Assembly (NCBI GenBank): GCA_038239195.1
Contig: JBBSEZ010000438.1
Location: 1 to 8,285, forward strand
From: JBBSEZ01 sp038239195
Lineage (GTDB): Bacteria; Planctomycetota; Planctomycetia; Gemmatales; Gemmataceae
Direction: 5' to 3'
DNA: 8,285 nucleotides
How positions within the stretch are numbered: the stretch's first letter is position 1; each line of letters opens with the position of its first letter. Shown here piece by piece: positions 5,517 to 8,285 of this stretch. Both the position numbers and the translations under genes were made by a program. The notes below the pieces were generated by a model. It had not been told where the DNA came from and searched no databases. It saw only the letters and a program-made list of their open reading frames with translations.

Positions 5517-6449
5517 TCAGGTGCCGTTGTGGGCGGCGCCGCCGGGGGCGTCCTCAAGGCCCAGTTCCGCCAGCGAACTCGCCCCCAGCAGGGCCTCCCC
5601 CAACTCTTCCAGCCGAGCGGCCGGCACCTCCTCCAGGCGCTGACGCGCGGCCTCGCTCAACTTGCCGAACCGCTTCTCCAGCAACCCGCGCAGCAGAGCT
5701 CGCTGCCCCTCGGTGAGCCCCTCTTCCTTGCCCAACTCAAACGAAGTCTTTCCAAGCACACGTGCCATTTTGAAGTCCTCGGTCACGAGAAGCTGGCGGA
5801 ACTGCTCGAGGTGCGGCCCTTCGAGGGGCAGGTACGCTTCGATGCACTCCATCAGCAGGTAACGCTGGTACGTGGTCAGCGTGGAGGTCGCGATGCGCTG
5901 CATCGCCCTCGCCTTCAGCCACGCGCTCTCTTCCTCGCCAATCCGCATTAGCACCGACAGGGCAACGCCCAACAGGTTGTCGCCCTCGACGTGCGTTCGC
6001 GCGTCCAGGGCGGGCAGTCCCAGATAGGGCCAGCGGGTGGTCCCCAGGCCCTCCTCCCAGTATTCCTCGCTCGCCTGGTCCCAGCCTCGCCCTTGCAGCC
6101 CCACGCCCAGGTAGAGCGCCGCGGACAGCACGGGCAGCCCGTGCTTGTAGCCGAGGAAGTCGTGGTAGCCAGGCATGCGCGAGCGCAGGTCGGTTACGCT
6201 GTCCCCCGACTCCACCTCGACGTGGATCAGCGTCTCGCCGGTCGTCCCGACCGGCTGCCGCAGCCCCAGGTGGGCCACCAGGTCGAGCTCGCGGCGCTCG
6301 CCGCGGGGTGGATCGACAAAGACCTCCTGCTCCAGCCAGCGCACGGCGGAGAGGTCGAACCGCGAGGCCCACGCCGGCAGCAGCAGCGCGATCAACTCTT
6401 GCAGAAACTCGCGGAGGAGCGCCTTGAGCCGCTGGTCGTGTTGTCCCAT
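5517..6449 (-). CDS. Rpn-type PD-(D/E)XK nuclease / putative transposase with DUF4351 tail
   Basis: The 310-codon product resembles Rpn-family (recombination-promoting nuclease, formerly 'putative transposase') proteins common in multiple copies in planctomycetes and cyanobacteria. The N-terminal half has a nuclease-like core: RRELDLVAHL with D56, and TLIHVEVESGDS with E78 and E80 at the expected strand position, then MPGYHDFLGYKHGLPVL (92-108), typical of the family. The C-terminus, about 247-298 (RALLRGLLEKRFGKL, RLEEVPAARLEELGEALLG), fits DUF4351. The ATG at 6449 is the chosen start; no clean ribosome binding site precedes it. It is convergent with the interrupted gene at 4759, whose stop-less frame overlaps its 3' end. 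Members of this family cleave DNA in E. coli studies, but the biological role of this one is unknown. Confidence 0.85.
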   Translation of the reverse strand: MGQHDQRLKALLREFLQELIALLLPAWASRFDLSAVRWLEQEVFVDPPRGERRELDLVAHLGLRQPVGTTGETLIHVEVESGDSVTDLRSRMPGYHDFLGYKHGLPVLSAALYLGVGLQGRGWDQASEEYWEEGLGTTRWPYLGLPALDARTHVEGDNLLGVALSVLMRIGEEESAWLKARAMQRIATSTLTTYQRYLLMECIEAYLPLEGPHLEQFRQLLVTEDFKMARVLGKTSFELGKEEGLTEGQRALLRGLLEKRFGKLSEAARQRLEEVPAARLEELGEALLGASSLAELGLEDAPGGAAHNGT

Positions 6450-6674
6450 GGGAACGCGCCCCTGCGTTATCGGCCCTCCCGGCCTCGGGACATTCTACCC
6501 CCGCCTGGCCACAGAAGGGTAGGCCTCCTGCGAAGGGTGGCCTTCCCGCGCCGCAAGCGTCAGACAAGTCGCATGAGGGGAACGATCGCCAGGATACCGC
6601 CGGTCTCCCCGGAAACCATCGGCGGCGCAAGAAACGGATAGCGGCCTCCTCCCCGCGAGCGATATGCTCCCTTC
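6450..6674. promoter_or_regulatory. Divergent intergenic region between the Rpn-type gene and ada
   Basis: This stretch must hold the promoters of both flanking genes. On the minus strand TAGAAT (6497-6492) is a 5-of-6 match to a -10 box, about 43 nt before the Rpn-type ATG, but no good -35 is visible. For ada, TATGCT (6663-6668) is a weak -10 candidate that would leave almost no leader. A CCGCCG (6597-6602) / CGGCGG (6620-6625) inverted repeat lies between. I see no recognisable Ada-binding A box. Confidence 0.3.
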
Positions 6675-7784
6675 GTGGAGGAGATCATGGAGCGAGAAGG
6701 TTGCGACCTGCTGCCGCGCGTACGCGACGAGGATGCGTGCTGGGAGGCCGTGCTGAAGCGCGACGCCGCGCGCGACGGCGCCTTCGTGTACGCGGTGCGC
6801 TCCACGGGCGTTTACTGCCGCCCGTCCTGCCCGGCGCGCCGCCCGCGCCGCGCCGGGGTCGTCTTCTACCCGCTGCCGGAGGTGGCCGCGCGCTGCGGCT
6901 ACCGCCCCTGCCGGCGCTGCCGCCCCGACCGGGAGGCCCTCGACCCTCAGGTCGAACTGGTGCGACGCGCCTGCCGTGCCATCGAAGCGCACGCGGAGGG
7001 CCCGGTAACTCTGACGGAGCTGGGCGCCGAGGTCGAGTTGAGCCCGGCGCATTTGCAGCGGGTGTTCAAGAAGGTCACGGGCATCTCGCCGCGCCAGTAT
7101 GCCGACGCCTGTCGCGTGGGCCGGCTCAAGGCGCGGCTCAAAGAACGGAGGACGGTGACAATGGCGCTCTACGAAGTGGGCTATGGGTCGAGCAGCCGGC
7201 TGTACGAGCAGGCCTCCGCCCAGTTGGGCATGACCCCGGGGACGTACAAGCGCGGCGGGGCGACGATGGCGATCCGCTACGTGGTGCTTCACTGCCCTCT
7301 CGGCCGGCTGCTGCTGGCCGGGACCGAGCGCGGCGTTTGCGCCATCTACCTCGGCGAGGACGATGAAGTTCTCGCTGCGGAACTGAGCCGCGAGTTCCCC
7401 GCCGCCGCGGTCGAGCTCGCCGAGGAGCCCTTGCGCGGGTGGGCGAGCGCGGTGGTGGAGCACCTGAGCGGCCAGCAGCCCCACCTTGACCTCCCGCTGG
7501 ACGTGCGGGCGACGGCGTTCCAGTGGCGCGTGTGGCAGGAGCTGCGCAAGATCCCGGCGGGGCAGACGCGCACCTACAAGGAGGTGGCCGAGGCGCTGGG
7601 CCTGCCGACGGCGGCGCGGGCCGTGGCGCGGGCGTGCGCGACCAACCCGGTGTCGGTGGTGGTGCCGTGCCATCGCGTGGTGCGCGGCGACGGCGGGCTG
7701 GGCGGCTATCGCTGGGGGCTGGAGCGCAAGCAGGCGCTCCTGGAGCGGGAGAAGGGCGAAGCGCCGAGCGAAGAGGGGCGGTAG
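6675..7784 (+). CDS. ada: Bifunctional Ada: alkylation-response activator and O6-alkylguanine-DNA alkyltransferase
   Basis: Ada repairs methylated DNA by transferring alkyl groups to its own cysteines and, once methylated at the N-terminal site, activates the adaptive-response genes. Numbered from GTG 6675, all modules are present: the Ada zinc domain at ~15-90 with STGVYCRPSCP (C48, C52) and YRPCRRC (C79, C82), C48 being the expected phosphotriester acceptor; an AraC-type helix-turn-helix region at ~92-193 (LSPAHLQRVFKKVTGISP); and the C-terminal alkyltransferase at ~200-360 with FQWRVWQELRKIPAGQT and VVVPCHRVV, C332 being the O6-alkyl acceptor. Length (369) is normal for full Ada. GGAGG at 6677-6681 is best placed for the ATG at 6687, so translation may start there (365 residues) rather than at GTG 6675. 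The gene appears intact and has strong GC3 bias. Confidence 0.97.
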   Translation: MEEIMEREGCDLLPRVRDEDACWEAVLKRDAARDGAFVYAVRSTGVYCRPSCPARRPRRAGVVFYPLPEVAARCGYRPCRRCRPDREALDPQVELVRRACRAIEAHAEGPVTLTELGAEVELSPAHLQRVFKKVTGISPRQYADACRVGRLKARLKERRTVTMALYEVGYGSSSRLYEQASAQLGMTPGTYKRGGATMAIRYVVLHCPLGRLLLAGTERGVCAIYLGEDDEVLAAELSREFPAAAVELAEEPLRGWASAVVEHLSGQQPHLDLPLDVRATAFQWRVWQELRKIPAGQTRTYKEVAEALGLPTAARAVARACATNPVSVVVPCHRVVRGDGGLGGYRWGLERKQALLEREKGEAPSEEGR

Positions 7785-7791
7785 GGCGCGT

Positions 7792-8110
7792 TCAGGATCG
7801 CTTCGCCAGCCGCGCCAGCGCCCTCTTCGCGCGCCGCGTGCGCTCGGCCTCGCCGTCGCCGCCCGCGACCGCTCGCAACACGCGGGGCCGCCTATGGGGT
7901 GCCGATGCGCTCGAGCGCTTCGAGGGCGCGAGGGGAGCGTTTGTTGTAGACCGGCGAGCCGACGAGGCCCGATCGCTCCAGGCGACCTTTCGCCTGGCTG
8001 CCCCTCTGGGCCCGCTTCAGGCGCTCGGTCGTTCCACGGGCCCCAGGTGTCCCACGGTCATCGGCCGCTTCCCGTGACTTTCCGTGCAGGGCCTCGTGCA
8101 GCGGAAGCCT
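7792..8110 (-). pseudogene. Degenerate C-terminal remnant of a WD40/HEAT-type planctomycete protein
   Basis: Two minus-strand frames together resemble one C-terminus. Upstream, VYNKRSPRALEALERIGTP runs into TAG (7894-7892). One base out of frame and just downstream, PRVLRAVAGGDGEAERTRRA then KRALARLAKRS ends at TGA 7794-7792. Many planctomycete WD40 repeat proteins, as I recall, end in a block like 'RALEVLERIGTPEARRVLE...TREAKRALERLAKR', so the observed sequence fits that block with a nonsense codon at the expected Glu plus a frameshift at about 7885-7891. Further upstream, LPLHEALHGKSREAADD may be the preceding helix pair, but similarity fades by about 8110. It is convergent with ada. The family name is from memory and no repeats of a beta-propeller are present here. 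Confidence 0.5.
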
Positions 8111-8136
8111 TGAACCGCGGACGCCCCCGAAGGCTT
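8105..8136. repeat. Short inverted repeat AAGCCTT/AAGGCTT
   Basis: AAGCCTT (8105-8111) and AAGGCTT (8130-8136) are exact reverse complements with 18 nt between, and each is followed by GAACC. It lies between the degenerate gene remnant and the lower-GC sequence leading to the partial gene at the right edge. It may be a mobile-element border or just a remnant. Confidence 0.25.
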
Positions 8137-8210
8137 GAACCATTGCTGAACTTTCGCAGATTTGTCTGATCGTTCGTCCACTATTGGGAGTACGGAGGTA
8201 GCTAGAAAAA

Positions 8211-8267
8211 GAGGAGTGCCTTCCTAGACCAAGAGTAGGTGGTCTCGAGATAAAGGGAGGCACCCTC
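8211..8267 (+). promoter_or_regulatory. Hairpin sequestering the ribosome binding site of the right-edge gene
   Basis: TGCCTTCCT (8217-8225) pairs with AGGGAGGCA (8254-8262) with one G-T pair; GAGG (8211-8214) pairs with CCTC (8264-8267); and inside, AGACC (8226-8230) pairs with GGTCT (8241-8245). The right arm contains the Shine-Dalgarno AGGGAGG (8254-8260). A transcript entering from the left would fold and hide the ribosome binding site. Insertion sequences such as IS10 and IS50 are known to limit transposase translation from read-through transcripts in this way. Confidence 0.5.
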
Positions 8268-8285
8268 GTGTGGACGATGATACCT
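8268..8285 (+). CDS. First six codons of a gene running off the right edge, possibly a transposase
   Basis: GTG at 8268 is preceded by AGGGAGG (8254-8260) at an ideal 7-nt spacing, and reads M-W-T-M-I-P to the window end. ATG at 8277 is an alternative in-frame start but is further from the ribosome binding site. GC drops in the ~140 bp before it compared with the ada region, and the hairpin over the ribosome binding site is typical of insertion-sequence regulation, so a transposase is a reasonable guess. Six codons cannot identify the family. Confidence 0.4.

Noticed and set aside
6495..7673. 392-codon minus-strand ORF
   Set aside because: It is antisense to ada, whose motifs are unmistakable; its translation is Arg/His/Ala-rich shadow sequence.
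1..8285. CRISPR arrays, tRNA or rRNA genes
   Set aside because: No regularly spaced repeats of suitable length, and no cloverleaf or rRNA-like sequence was found by reading.

Overview
The window looks like a piece of a GC-rich planctomycete chromosome, probably Gemmataceae or a relative, carrying part of a mobile element. The lineage call rests on recalled protein families: a gene starting MTEAEWLACPDP with LRLFAVACCRRVW belongs to a paralogous family I associate with Gemmata-like genomes, and a degenerate C-terminus with ALEALERIGTP resembles the end of planctomycete WD40/HEAT-type proteins. No database search was possible.

Left part (1 to about 4575) is the mobile-element segment. It has lower GC and two large genes pointing away from each other. 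On the minus strand a 573-codon frame starts at 1721 and runs off the left edge without a stop. It has features of a divergent archaeo-eukaryotic-primase-like (AEP) replication protein, although one motif is atypical. On the plus strand is a 699-codon large serine recombinase (2560-4659). The roughly 840 bp between them contain no convincing gene but much structure: divergent promoters sharing GCTATAATA, a predicted ~65-nt RNA with its own terminator, three iteron-like repeats around a perfect hairpin, and a good promoter far upstream of the recombinase.

At about 4575 the GC-rich third-position pattern moves from the recombinase frame to another frame ending at 4700. The last ~26 recombinase codons therefore probably read through the element end into the 3' remnant of a broken chromosomal gene.

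The right part (about 4575-8285) is GC-rich chromosomal accessory DNA. It holds the Gemmata-type paralog split by one in-frame TGA, an Rpn-type PD-(D/E)XK nuclease/DUF4351 gene on the minus strand, an intact ada gene (bifunctional alkylation-repair methyltransferase and regulator), a frameshifted remnant of a WD40/HEAT-type C-terminus, and at the right edge the first six codons of a gene with a strong ribosome binding site buried in a hairpin, as in insertion-sequence transposases.

The replication-like protein, short RNA, repeats and recombinase could form one integrative element: recombinase for insertion and excision, the AEP-like protein plus repeats for replication, and the short RNA for control. 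This is inference. The right part reads as a decaying accessory region with one clearly functional conserved gene, ada.
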